DNA of 64,000 nucleotides. Source: DASQYE01 sp035940775 (GTDB lineage: Bacteria > Acidobacteriota > Blastocatellia > Pyrinomonadales > Pyrinomonadaceae). Shown piece after piece: positions 35,730 to 46,013 of the stretch. A program made the translations under genes and the position numbers. The notes below the pieces were generated by a model. It was not told the origin of the DNA, searched no databases, and worked only from the letters and a program-made list of their open reading frames with translations. The DNA lies in contig DASZEN010000033.1 of NCBI GenBank assembly GCA_035940775.1, positions 310,001 to 374,000 on the forward strand. The letters run 5' to 3'. How positions within the stretch are numbered: position 1 is the first letter of the stretch; every line of letters starts with the position of its first letter.

Positions 35730-37007
35730 TTAGGGGAAGATGCCGCGTACGCGCGTGGCCTCGGCGACGCGGTCGACGGCCAGTATGTATGCGCCCGTCC
35801 GCATGTCCGTACGGTATCTCTCCGTCGTGTCATGGACGGAGCGAAAGGCCGTCTGCATGGTCTGTTCCAGCCGCGCGTTGATCTGCGTCTCCGACCAGAA
35901 ATAAGAGTATTGATCCTGCACCCATTCGTAATAGCTGACGGTGACGCCGCCCGCGTTGGCCAGTATGTCGGGGACGAGAAATACGCCCGCGTCGGCCAGC
36001 ACGCGGTCGGCGCCGGGCGTGACCGGCCCGTTGGCAAGCTCCGCGATGATGCGTGCCTTGACGCGCTCGACGTTGCTGAGCGTGATGCTGTTTTCGAGCG
36101 CCGACGGTAGAAGGATGTCGCAATCGACTTCGAGCACGGCGCCGCATTCTATCTCTCGCGCATTGGCCAAGCCGAGGACAGCGCCCGTCTCGCGTTTGTG
36201 TTGCAGCGCGGCCTGCACGTCGATCCCGTTCTCGGCATAAACGCCGCTGCGGGAATCGCAGATGGCGACGACGCGCGCGCCGTCTCCGGCGACGAGCCGT
36301 GCGATGTTTGCGCCCGCGTTGCCAAAACCATGCACGGCGACGCGCGCCTCCCTCAGATCGACGCCCTTGATGCGACATGCCTCGCGCAGCGCATAGAGAC
36401 ATCCGCGCGCCGTCGCTTCGCTACGCCCCTGAGAGCCGCCGAGCGCGATGGGCTTGCCCGTGACGACGGCCAGTTCCGTGTGCCCGCGCACCATCGAGAT
36501 GGTGTCCATGATCCACGCCATCGTCTGCTCGTCCGTATAGACATCCGGCGCGGGGATGTCGCTGTCACGACCGATGACGGGCGCGATCTCGAAAGCATAG
36601 CGACGGGTGAGGCGCTCAAGCTCGTCGCGCGACATTGATTTGGGGTCGCAGACGACTCCGCCTTTGCCGCCGCCGTAGGGTATACCGACGGTCGCGCACT
36701 TCCAGGTCATCCAGGAGGCGAGCGCCTTGACCTCGTCGAGCGTGACCTGCGGGTGATAGCGTATGCCGCCCTTGGCCGGGCCCCGCGCGATGTTGTGCTG
36801 CACGCGATAGCCCTCGAAGACCTCGACGCGGCCGCTGTCCATCTTCACCGGAATGGAGACGACGAGCTGGCGCTTGGCGTGCTTCAGGACGCTCCGCATG
36901 GATTGATCCAGTTCCAGATAATCCGCCGCGATGTCGAACTGCTGCTTGGCGATCTCGAACGGGTTCAGTTCCTCCTGGCTCTTCGCTGTCGCTTCTATTT
37001 CAAGCAT
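35730..37007 (-). CDS. gdhA: glutamate dehydrogenase (Glu/Leu/Phe/Val family)
   Basis: 425 residues. The substrate-binding and catalytic region is GGIRYHPQVTLDEVKALASWM with the catalytic lysine K115 in PYGGGKGG. The Rossmann motif GFGNAGANIARLVAG follows, and PGADRVLADAGVFLVPDILA is typical of hexameric enzymes. It interconverts glutamate with 2-oxoglutarate and ammonium. NAD versus NADP use cannot be told reliably. The ArsC-like gene follows closely and may be cotranscribed. Confidence 0.95.
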   Translation of the reverse strand: MLEIEATAKSQEELNPFEIAKQQFDIAADYLELDQSMRSVLKHAKRQLVVSIPVKMDSGRVEVFEGYRVQHNIARGPAKGGIRYHPQVTLDEVKALASWMTWKCATVGIPYGGGKGGVVCDPKSMSRDELERLTRRYAFEIAPVIGRDSDIPAPDVYTDEQTMAWIMDTISMVRGHTELAVVTGKPIALGGSQGRSEATARGCLYALREACRIKGVDLREARVAVHGFGNAGANIARLVAGDGARVVAICDSRSGVYAENGIDVQAALQHKRETGAVLGLANAREIECGAVLEVDCDILLPSALENSITLSNVERVKARIIAELANGPVTPGADRVLADAGVFLVPDILANAGGVTVSYYEWVQDQYSYFWSETQINARLEQTMQTAFRSVHDTTERYRTDMRTGAYILAVDRVAEATRVRGIFP

Positions 37008-37136
37008 CCGGGCCGACCTCCCGCAAGAAAAGATGAGCTATGAGCACGAAATACTTAAGGTATGGATGATTGCCAAAAACGCCCGCCCCGTCCGGCTCGC
37101 CCCCCGCTTTCTTTTAGCGCCTTACGTTTTCCAGCC

Positions 37137-37445
37137 TTACCCTTCGGCCTTCTCCTCTATCTCCGTAATATCTCCGTCCGTGAAGAGATAGGTACGCATG
37201 TGCTTGTCGAAGACGGGGTTGATGCGGCGAAGGTATTCGAGGCCCATCATGGCGTGCTCGATCTCCTCGTCGCGATTGTGTTCGAGGATGCGGCGCAGTT
37301 GGTCATCACGGGTGGCCTGCGCGCGTTGATTGTACCAATCGACGGCCTCCAACTCTTCCTGCACGCTTTTGACGGCGCGCGAAAAATTGAGCGCCAGCTC
37401 GCTCATCTCCTCATAATTCTCATGCCATTCGGCACTGGTCGCCAT
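37137..37445 (-). CDS. encapsulated-ferritin-like protein (EncFtn family), orphan
   Basis: 102 residues from the ATG at 37445, with GAGGAG 11 bases upstream. The upstream in-frame extension looks random. QEELEAVDWYNQR and HNRDEEIEHAMMGLEYLRR match the EncFtn core, and TYLFTDGDI the end of the fold. Predicted ferroxidase ligands are E31, E61 and H64, corresponding to E32, E62 and H65 of the Rhodospirillum protein. EncFtn normally oxidises iron inside an encapsulin shell. Here no shell gene is adjacent and the tail TEIEEKAEG lacks the usual C-terminal LxxGSLKG-type targeting peptide. Confidence 0.88.
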   Translation of the reverse strand: MATSAEWHENYEEMSELALNFSRAVKSVQEELEAVDWYNQRAQATRDDQLRRILEHNRDEEIEHAMMGLEYLRRINPVFDKHMRTYLFTDGDITEIEEKAEG

Positions 37446-37729
37446 AAGTGATTTCGCTCCTCGGTGAGTAATCAGGTTTGAACGCTCCAATCCTAAAAGA
37501 ATTAACGCGCCCTGTACAGTAGAGCAACAAGGTATGGTGGAACGGCACTCGGGCCCTTTCGGCCTGCGACCGCCAAAATAGCCATTGATCGCTAGAGAGA
37601 GAGCGCGCGTCACGGCTCAGAACAGTTTTCTTCGATTGAAGGGAACAAGATGCCGTTCGTCGGAGTCTAATCACACAGAGTACGCTCCCTGGATGACCCG
37701 CCTGGCACCGGCATGGGAGGAATGAAGAG

Positions 37730-38539
37730 ATGTTTAATAACCTGGTCGAGTCCGATCTGCACCCGCAGGAGCGCGTGCGCCGAAGCTGGTTCTTTCTTGG
37801 AACCCTTGCAGCCTATGCCGTGCTGTTGATGCTGGCGGGCGTCGCAAGCATCTACGCCTACGACGCTCATCTGGATGAGCTGACGGCCGAATACGACGTG
37901 ACGTTCGTCCCGCCCGTGGAACCGAACGTCGCAGAGCCCGAGAGAAATTCACCGCCCAGAGCCACCACGCCCGCTGCTCAAAGCGAGCGCCAAATCCCGG
38001 AGCGAAGAGAGGCCGTGGCTCGCGTCAGCGACTCCACCACTGCGCCCGAAGAGATTTCCAGCACTCCTTCGAGAGTGCGGGAGCTTCCCCCCGGCCAAGT
38101 GGTAATCAACGGAAGAGAGGATATAGATGTCGCGACGCCCGGTCTTACGGGTGGCCCGGCGGGAAGAAACACTGGCGGCAGCGGCGGCGGCCCTTCGACT
38201 GCCGTGCACGTTGATATACCGGATACGCCGCCGCCTCCGAGGGTCGTGCCGCCCAGGCCCGTCGTCAAGAGCGGCGGGGTGCTCAATGGCGACGCCATCT
38301 CTCTGCCCAAACCCGTCTATCCGTCAACGGCCAAACTCGTCAAGGCTTCCGGCATGGTCATGGTGCAGGTGTTGATCGATGAAACGGGCAAGGTCGTTTC
38401 GGCGCAGGCAGTATCGGGCCATTCCCTTTTACGAGCGGTGGCGGTGGAGGCTGCCTACAAGGCGCGATTCAGACCGACCCTCCTCTCGCAACAGCCCGTG
38501 AAAGTCTCCGGCGTGATTACCTACAACTTCGTTCTCTAG
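37730..38539 (+). CDS. TonB-family protein
   Basis: 269 residues. GGAGG lies nine bases before the ATG. One membrane helix at about 20-45 is followed by a Pro/Gly-rich periplasmic linker. The C-terminal TonB domain is about 190-269 (LPKPVYPSTAKLVKASGMVM, YKARFRPTLLSQQPVKVSGV). TonB proteins pass energy from the inner membrane to outer-membrane receptors, but no exbB, exbD or receptor gene is close. It may partner a distant system. A hairpin at 38620-38654 lies after the stop, between this gene and alr. Confidence 0.85.
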   Translation: MFNNLVESDLHPQERVRRSWFFLGTLAAYAVLLMLAGVASIYAYDAHLDELTAEYDVTFVPPVEPNVAEPERNSPPRATTPAAQSERQIPERREAVARVSDSTTAPEEISSTPSRVRELPPGQVVINGREDIDVATPGLTGGPAGRNTGGSGGGPSTAVHVDIPDTPPPPRVVPPRPVVKSGGVLNGDAISLPKPVYPSTAKLVKASGMVMVQVLIDETGKVVSAQAVSGHSLLRAVAVEAAYKARFRPTLLSQQPVKVSGVITYNFVL

Positions 38540-38619
38540 CGAGCATAAAACCTCACCATAGAGTAGATACACACGAGTCCGTCCCCTCTCAAGCCCGCTC
38601 GAATCCTGCCTGTAGTAAA

Positions 38620-38654
38620 AAGGTGCGTGGCCAGCCGCAAGCGACCACGCACCT
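38620..38654 (-). terminator. terminator between tonB-like and alr genes
   Basis: Perfect 11-bp stem AAGGTGCGTGG/CCACGCACCTT with a 13-base loop. On the minus strand it is followed by a run of T, the classic form for ending alr. It may also stop the convergent plus-strand transcript. Confidence 0.85.
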
Positions 38655-38679
38655 TCCCCTCGTTTCATCGTCGCGCCGT

Positions 38680-39858
38680 CTACCGCTTTGCGGGCAGGTA
38701 ATAACGCGGGACGCGCTCGCTAATGCCGCACGTTATCTCGTATGAGAGCGTGCCCGCTGTCTTCGCTATGTTTTCGGCGGGCACTGAGAGCGCGCCGTCT
38801 TCGCCGAGCACCGTGACCGTATCGCCCACCGCCACGCCCGGAACATCCGTTACGTCCACGAGCGTCAAGTCCATAGAGATGCGTCCCACCACCGAGGCGT
38901 AGGCCCCGCGCACAATGACGCGCCCACGATTCGAGAGAGCGCGCGCGTACCCGTCGTTAAAGCCCATGGGAATAGTCGCCACCAGCATTTCCCGCGAAGC
39001 CTCGAACGTACATCCGTAGCCCAACAGCTCTCCCCTGTGAATACGCTTCAACAGCGTGATTTGAGAGCGCACGGCCATTACGGGGCGCAGGGGTGGCGGC
39101 GCGGGTGCGGGCTCTGGCGCGAGCACGTCGCGCCAGAGCCCGTAGAGCATGCCGCCCGGCCGCACCATATTGCCCCGCGCTTCGGGATGCGCGCAGGTGG
39201 CCGCCGAGTTCGCCATGTGCTCGTAGGTCGGATGGTAGCCGCGCTCGCGAAAAGTATTTACCGCTTCACGGAAGCGCGCCAGTTGATCGTTTGTGAAGCA
39301 GTCGCGGTCAGGATCATCGGCCGCAGCGAAGTGCGTCATCAAGCCGTCCACGCGAATGTGGCGGAATCTACCGAGCGCATCGAGGAACTCCCGCACCTCG
39401 TCATGGCGTATGCCAAGGCGGCCCATCCCCGTATCTATCTTGACGTGAACATCCGCGATACGACCCGCATCACGCGCCGCCGCGTCGATGGCCTCCGCCA
39501 TGTCCGGGCGATAGACTACGGGAACGAGCGATTCCGCCAGGCAGATTTGCGCCTGCCCCTCCCAGAAACCACCGAGGCATAGAATGGATGAAGTGATGCC
39601 CGCACGCCTGAGTTGGACTGCCTCTTCCGGCAATGCCACGGCAAACCATTTCGCGCCCTCTCGCGCGAGCCTTCGCGCGCACTCGACCGCGCCGTGCCCG
39701 TAAGCGTTCGCCTTGACGACCGCCATCACCTCTACCTTTGGGCCCACGCGCTCGCGCACCGCCTCGAAGTTCGAGGCCAGCGCATCCAGATCGATCTCCG
39801 CCCACGTCGGTCTCCGCCCGAACAACTCCAACGCGTCTTCTCTGTCACCGCTCATCAT
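38680..39858 (-). CDS. alr: alanine racemase
   Basis: 392 residues, fold-type III PLP enzyme supplying D-alanine for peptidoglycan. The PLP lysine is K49 in AVVKANAYGHGAVECAR, and the second catalytic residue is the tyrosine in ELLGYGCTFEAS. IDTGMGRLGIR is the family signature. Two adjacent ATG codons occur at the start. A terminator follows the stop. Confidence 0.96.
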   Translation of the reverse strand: MMSGDREDALELFGRRPTWAEIDLDALASNFEAVRERVGPKVEVMAVVKANAYGHGAVECARRLAREGAKWFAVALPEEAVQLRRAGITSSILCLGGFWEGQAQICLAESLVPVVYRPDMAEAIDAAARDAGRIADVHVKIDTGMGRLGIRHDEVREFLDALGRFRHIRVDGLMTHFAAADDPDRDCFTNDQLARFREAVNTFRERGYHPTYEHMANSAATCAHPEARGNMVRPGGMLYGLWRDVLAPEPAPAPPPLRPVMAVRSQITLLKRIHRGELLGYGCTFEASREMLVATIPMGFNDGYARALSNRGRVIVRGAYASVVGRISMDLTLVDVTDVPGVAVGDTVTVLGEDGALSVPAENIAKTAGTLSYEITCGISERVPRYYLPAKR

Positions 39859-40095
39859 CGTGCCGCCATGAAATTATAGAGTCGCTGAATCAACCGGGCA
39901 GCAGCCGTCGCCGCCGACATCCACTCGCCCATGAAGATGCGGCTGTCACACTAACATACCGACCTACGGCGTGCGTAGCCGCTGCTTAAGGCTTTGATGA
40001 AAAAGTCCTCTTTGATGAAATGGCGGGCCGGGTCGATGGAAAAGTTCGGAGGGACGCGCGCGTACACACGCACGCGCCGTCCCCCTGTCGGGCGG

Positions 40096-41583
40096 CTATT
40101 CGCCGTAGGATTCCATGAGTTTGCGAAAGTGGTAGCCCATGGCGGCCAATCTCATCGCCTCCGTAAACTTATCGCGGTGTTCGGAGACGGCGCGGGCGAC
40201 GAAGCGCCAGAACTCCCTGCGCTCGTGATCGAGGATGCCGAGTTTCAGAGCCATGCGCGCCAGCGCAGCGATGCCGCTCACGGCGCTGTAATGAGGCTGG
40301 AATGACCCGCCCACTGGCGGAACTCGCTTCAGACATTCGAGTGCCCGCCGATAGTATTCGCTCGGTTTGTAGATCGTTCGCAGCACGGACTGGTAACCCT
40401 CTATGAGGCGCGCGGCGTCCATCTTCGGCACAAAGTTCAGATCAATGCTGGTATTGTTTCCGGCGCTTTCGGCGAGCAGGCGGCCCTCGCGCTTGAGTCG
40501 CCGCCAGAGCTGCGTATCGGGAAGCGCCGTCAGCAGCCCGACCATCGCGAGCGGGATCGCACTCTCACGTATGAAGTTGATCTGCCGCTCGAAGATGTCC
40601 TCCGGGTCGGTGTCGAAGCCGACGATAAAGCCGCCCATCACCTCCATCCCGTAGCTCTGAATCTTTCTCACGGAATCGAGCAGGTCGCCGCGTATGTTCT
40701 GCTTCTTTTGGGCTTCTATGAGGCTCTCTTCGACGGGCGTTTCGATCCCCAGAAAGACGCGGTCGAAACCTGCGCTGCGCATTCCCTCAAGCAGCTCATC
40801 ATCTTCCGCGAGGTTGACGCTCGCCTCCGTCAAGAGTTCAAACGGGCGTCCGTTGCGCTCCTGCCATGCGGCAAGCTCCGGCAATAATCTTTTCACGTTT
40901 CGTTTATTGCCGATAAAATTGTCGTCCACAATAAAGACGGTTCCGTGCCATCCCGTAGCCAACAGCGCGTCCAGCTCGGCCAGCATCTGCCCGCTCGACT
41001 TCGTACGCGGGACGCGCCCGTAGATTTCTATGATGTCGCAGAACTCGCAATTGAAAGGGCAGCCGCGCGAGTATTGCACGGACATCGCGCTGTAGCGTTT
41101 GCGCTCGATGAGCGAGAAGTCCGGGACGGGCGTGACGGAGAGAGGCGGGCGCTCAGCCGCTTGATAAAGCCGCCTGGCCTGGCCTCGCTCCAGGTCTGCG
41201 ACGAACTCGGGCAGCGTCGTCTCAGCTTCGCCGAGGAAGATGTGGTCGGCATCTGGCAGGCTCTCGGTATTGGTCGTGACGTACGGCCCGCCGATCACGA
41301 TGCGCTTTCCAAGCGCCTTGCAGCGCGCGACGACGCTCCGCAGCGAATCCTTCTGAACCAGCATCGCCGTCAGGAAGATCATGTCGGCCCACTCGATCTC
41401 CGAGGATTTGAGCGGTCTCAGGTTCAGGTCGACGAGGCGTCTTTCCCAGGAGCGGGGCAAAAGCGCCGAGACGGTCAACAGCCCGAGCGGCGGAAAGGCT
41501 GAGCGTTTGCCCTCGAACGAGAGCGCATGCCGAAAGCTCCAATAGGTATCCGGGTATTCCGGATTGATAAGCAGAATCTTCAT
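40096..41583 (-). CDS. cobalamin-binding radical SAM protein (DUF4070 type)
   Basis: 495 residues. The N-terminal B12-binding-like domain (about 1-140) starts MKILLINPEYPDTYWSFRHA. The radical SAM cluster is CPFNCEFC (about 185-192) with DIIEIYGRVPRT. The C-terminal DUF4070 part contains SYGMEVMGGFIVGFDTDPED and ends in YHFRKLMESYGE. Such proteins include methylases and ring-forming enzymes, but many have no known substrate. It resembles the HpnP superfamily only generally. It is preceded on the same strand by a second radical SAM gene, 296 bases away. Confidence 0.88.
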   Translation of the reverse strand: MKILLINPEYPDTYWSFRHALSFEGKRSAFPPLGLLTVSALLPRSWERRLVDLNLRPLKSSEIEWADMIFLTAMLVQKDSLRSVVARCKALGKRIVIGGPYVTTNTESLPDADHIFLGEAETTLPEFVADLERGQARRLYQAAERPPLSVTPVPDFSLIERKRYSAMSVQYSRGCPFNCEFCDIIEIYGRVPRTKSSGQMLAELDALLATGWHGTVFIVDDNFIGNKRNVKRLLPELAAWQERNGRPFELLTEASVNLAEDDELLEGMRSAGFDRVFLGIETPVEESLIEAQKKQNIRGDLLDSVRKIQSYGMEVMGGFIVGFDTDPEDIFERQINFIRESAIPLAMVGLLTALPDTQLWRRLKREGRLLAESAGNNTSIDLNFVPKMDAARLIEGYQSVLRTIYKPSEYYRRALECLKRVPPVGGSFQPHYSAVSGIAALARMALKLGILDHERREFWRFVARAVSEHRDKFTEAMRLAAMGYHFRKLMESYGE

Positions 41584-41879
41584 CGCGTCTTCCCTGCCCC
41601 TGCCCTCTAGCCCGCCGCGCGCTGATCGCCGCCGAGCCTGTCAATACTAAGAGTAAAAATGATTAAGGTTACGTCAAACCGATATTACCCCTGCTGCGAA
41701 TAAAAGGTTGTAATATTTAAGTCACAGGGCTTTCGGGAAACGTCAACGCTTTTGTAAAACCGGGCCGGGCGGCGGCAGCAGCGCTCGGGCTCTGACGTGC
41801 GTCTCCCTTCAAACTGCCGCGCGCGGCGCGTAATCAAGTCGGGACGAGAATGGACGGCCGACCGCCCAGGCTCTTCTTT

Positions 41880-43445
<1,566 letters not shown>

Positions 43446-43625
43446 AACTCTTTCCGGCTCAGTTTAATAAACGTCGGGGGACGAATGTATTTATCAGGAA
43501 CGGTCTTTGAAGGAACAAAGCACTGACGGCAAAAGGAGGGAGCTAAAAGCTTCGTTCCAGATGTCTGGAGGCAAATTGTTCGGGCGCAGTATAGCAGTTA
43601 TGCCCGCTATCGTACATTAGAATCG

Positions 43626-43654
43626 TTGACTTCCTGTCGGATTCGGAGTAGAAA
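43626..43654 (+). promoter_or_regulatory. sigma-70-type promoter of the response regulator gene
   Basis: TTGACT (43626-43631) and TAGAAA (43649-43654) are separated by 17 bases, about 70 bases upstream of the GTG start. Confidence 0.6.
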
Positions 43655-43722
43655 CATCTCAGCTAACCATTCCCCCCGTTTACCTTCCCCCCCATCGAGT
43701 TGAGCCCCCGAAGAGGATCGTA

Positions 43723-44127
43723 GTGTCTCAACCGGCAGAAGTATTACTTGAGCGGGCCGCTCCGCTCGTCATGGTTGTGGATGACTCTGAAGATATCCGC
43801 GAGATGATTAAGTTCGTCCTCGGTGCGCGCGGTTACAGGGTGGTGGAAGCGGAGAATGGACAGGAGGCGTTGAAGCTCGCCCGAGCCGAGTGTCCCGCCC
43901 TGATTCTAATGGATTTAAGTATGCCCGTGCTGGACGGCTTCGGCGCGGCGCGCGGCATACGCGAGATTACGGAAACCTGCGCCGTTCCGATCGTAGCCAT
44001 TTCGGCTCATAACACGATAGACCATCGCGCCAAGGCGTTCGCCGTCGGGTTCAACGATTATCTCACCAAGCCGCTTAATTTCTCTCAACTGCTCAACCTC
44101 GTTCAACACTTTCTTCAACCCGCTTAG
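43723..44127 (+). CDS. single-domain response regulator (CheY-like)
   Basis: 134 residues from a GTG start with AAGAGGA just upstream. A receiver domain only: acidic pair D20-D21, phospho-acceptor D64 in ALILMDLSMPVLDG, and conserved K116 in DYLTKPLNF. No output domain and no histidine kinase gene is adjacent, so its partner must be elsewhere. It probably transfers a signal by protein interaction. Confidence 0.93.
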   Translation: MSQPAEVLLERAAPLVMVVDDSEDIREMIKFVLGARGYRVVEAENGQEALKLARAECPALILMDLSMPVLDGFGAARGIREITETCAVPIVAISAHNTIDHRAKAFAVGFNDYLTKPLNFSQLLNLVQHFLQPA

Positions 44128-44209
44128 CCTTCGGCGCATCAACGCTTCCTGTATTTGCCGCCCGTAAAACCTTTTACGCATCAGGCGCACAGAGAGAGAG
44201 AGCGCGCGA

Positions 44210-44452
44210 CTATTCCAGATAGTGTTCGCCGAGGCGCGCCTGCAACTCGGTCGGCACGGCCTTCCAACTGGCAAGGCATAGCGCCTTGAGCGTCCAATCC
44301 GGAAGCTGCACACGCGAGCAGCGCCATTGTCCCTGCGCCTCCTCATAGAACCAGCAGTAATATGGCCCGCCCGCGCGGCGGCTGTAGAACATCCCCTGCC
44401 TGCTGAGAGCGTCTGTGCCCGCCGGATTGAAATAAACTCTAAGTCCGTTCAT
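44210..44452 (-). CDS. small hypothetical protein
   Basis: 80 residues from the ATG at 44452 (NGLRVYFNPAGTDALSRQG). The longer in-frame form from 44533 reads through a CAT/CGT/CCT microsatellite and is doubtful. The sequence has aromatic and cysteine residues (GGPYYCWFYEEAQGQWRCSR) and looks like a compact beta-rich fold. No family recognised. It is third in a short row of small genes after rpoZ. Confidence 0.5.
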   Translation of the reverse strand: MNGLRVYFNPAGTDALSRQGMFYSRRAGGPYYCWFYEEAQGQWRCSRVQLPDWTLKALCLASWKAVPTELQARLGEHYLE

Positions 44453-44538
44453 CTGTGCCGTATTTGATTCTTCAAAAGCCTTTTCATTTCCGTAACCTTG
44501 AGGAGGAGGATGACGACGACGATGATTCTTCACACAGC

Positions 44539-44802
44539 TTAAGCGCGGCGGCTGCGGCCATTGCTCTCGGCAACTCGCTGCGCGACCTCATCCCTGTACT
44601 GACGCGCAAGCTCGTTGATGAAGGGCCCGTAATCGACGCCGCCCGTGCCCGGACTGCCTCCCGCTTTGCAGAGACGCCAGTACGCGGCGCGCTCCAGCGC
44701 GGCCTCGCCGCTCAAGGTTCCACGGCCTGTCAGGATGGCCGCGCGGTCACGCCATACGCCTTCGCAGATTTGCCGTATTTTCTCCGGGTCGATCAAGCTC
44801 AT
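44539..44802 (-). CDS. small hypothetical protein downstream of rpoZ
   Basis: 87 residues from the ATG at 44802, nine bases after the rpoZ stop, so probably cotranscribed. It reads IDPEKIRQICEGVWRDRAAI and later GPFINELARQYRDEVAQ, consistent with a helical, charged protein. No family recognised. A GTG one codon earlier is an alternative start. Confidence 0.62.
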   Translation of the reverse strand: MSLIDPEKIRQICEGVWRDRAAILTGRGTLSGEAALERAAYWRLCKAGGSPGTGGVDYGPFINELARQYRDEVAQRVAESNGRSRRA

Positions 44803-44811
44803 CACACCTCG

Positions 44812-45081
44812 TCAGGCAGGCTGCCCGTCAACGCTCTTCTTTTGATCCTCGACCGTGATCGTGAAGGGGACAAGCCCGAGCCTGGTTTCTTCAAGCGCGA
44901 TGCTTGTATTTCTGCGCCTCCGTGTGTCGGCCTCTATACGCGGGCGCGCGCCGCGCTGTAGCTGCTTGCTGCGCAGGGCCGCGACGACGATCAAACGGAA
45001 CTTTGAATCTATGCCCGGCCATTCGTCATCATGCGCGCCGTCGCCGGAGCCGTTGTTTGCGGTTCTGTCTTTTTCGGTCAT
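44812..45081 (-). CDS. rpoZ: RNA polymerase omega subunit
   Basis: 89 residues from the ATG at 45081. The core IDSKFRLIVVAALRSKQLQR followed by GARPRIEADTRRRRNTSIAL and EETRLGLVPF matches bacterial omega. An extended frame up to 45306 has unrelated sequence and is rejected. Omega helps assemble RNA polymerase. The common neighbour gmk is not present here. Confidence 0.9.
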   Translation of the reverse strand: MTEKDRTANNGSGDGAHDDEWPGIDSKFRLIVVAALRSKQLQRGARPRIEADTRRRRNTSIALEETRLGLVPFTITVEDQKKSVDGQPA

Positions 45082-45164
45082 AAGGTGCTTTTGACTCTCT
45101 ACAGCGTCAGCTTTCTTTTCAAAATGAACATTGCAACGCGCGGCGCGCTGCAATCGGATGATTC

Positions 45165-45317
45165 TTACAGGAACCTGAGCAGGCAAAACATGGTCGTCAC
45201 GCCGAAAGCGGTTATGGCGATGATGTGTAACCAGCTCATCGTCGATTGACGACAATACGGACATTTCATCATCGACATCCGCAGGATCGTTCCACAACGA
45301 TGGCAATGCCTTTTCAT
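45165..45317 (-). CDS. small zinc-ribbon membrane protein
   Basis: 50 residues from the ATG at 45317. Two C-x2-C pairs (CHRCGTILRMSMMKCPYC) form a zinc ribbon, followed by one membrane helix (WLHIIAITAFGVTTMFCLL). This two-part layout is common in very small bacterial proteins of unknown role. It is upstream of rpoZ on the same strand with an 83-base gap. Confidence 0.6.
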   Translation of the reverse strand: MKRHCHRCGTILRMSMMKCPYCRQSTMSWLHIIAITAFGVTTMFCLLRFL

Positions 45318-45392
45318 CACAGACCTGGCCCCTATCTTCAAGTTAGCTGTCTCTCTCACTCTTTGCGCGCCTGCCTAAACTGTTGCGACTTA

Positions 45393-45632
45393 TCACCGAC
45401 CGAAGACACGTCTCCATCCCGTCCCCGCGCACGTCAGGCAGGGGCTGGTCAGGTTGCGCCTGCCCGTGCCGCCACATTGCTGGCATTGTCCGGCCGGGTG
45501 CGCGACCAGAATATTGCCCTTCCCGCCGCAGACCATACACGACACCGTGTAGCCAGCCGAGATGGCCCGCTTTCCCGTTCCGATACACCACGCACACGTC
45601 TCCGGCGCAGTATTTCTCTGCGTTTGGCTCAT
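45393..45632 (-). CDS. small DnaJ-type zinc-finger protein
   Basis: 79 residues with four C-x2-C-x-G-x-G motifs (CAWCIGTG, CMVCGGKG, CQQCGGTG, CLTCAGTG). This is the complete set for the two zinc sites of the DnaJ central domain, but without J-domain or substrate-binding domain. Such stand-alone proteins may act as thiol or chaperone adaptors; the role here is unknown. Confidence 0.75.
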   Translation of the reverse strand: MSQTQRNTAPETCAWCIGTGKRAISAGYTVSCMVCGGKGNILVAHPAGQCQQCGGTGRRNLTSPCLTCAGTGWRRVFGR

Positions 45633-46013
45633 CCTTCACCGTTTCTTAAAAAGCAGGTCGTAGCAGTCGGGCTGATAAGAATTAGTAGTAGTAGTGGTAG
45701 TGATAGGCTCCGCTTCAGAAGACAGGAATGTGCCGGATCGGGCGCGAGCCCTGGGAACCGGTTTTCGATCGAATCGAGGGATGCTGCGGATGCATGCATC
45801 AATCTTCTCCTTCGCAGTGGTCGTGTTTGGAAAACAACAGACGGCACTAGGAGAAGAGCGACGCGCGCAAATCCTGATGTCGAGAGTATATTTTCTAAAG
45901 AGCAGCCGTTAATCTACGACCGGAGTATAGCATACAAACGGACACTTATGCTTGAGCAGCGCGCATGCTGATCGAGAGAGAGGCCCGGCGTTAGCAGTTC
46001 TATGCGGCTCTTA
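45633..46013. other. 381-base region between DnaJ-type ORF and dnaB
   Basis: It contains a TAG/TAGTGG microsatellite near 45680-45712 and a minus-strand extended -10 (TGCTATACT, 45932-45924) without a good -35. The short ORFs here look random. No RNA gene was recognised. Confidence 0.5.

Noticed and set aside
40096..41583. Assignment as hopanoid C-2 methylase HpnP
   Set aside because: Only the general B12/radical SAM/DUF4070 layout agrees. The N-terminal and linker sequences do not match what I know of HpnP, and no hopanoid gene is nearby.
41584..41879. Cobalamin riboswitch before the radical SAM gene
   Set aside because: I found no B12-box-like sequence or the expected set of stems. It is an AT-richer promoter-like region only.
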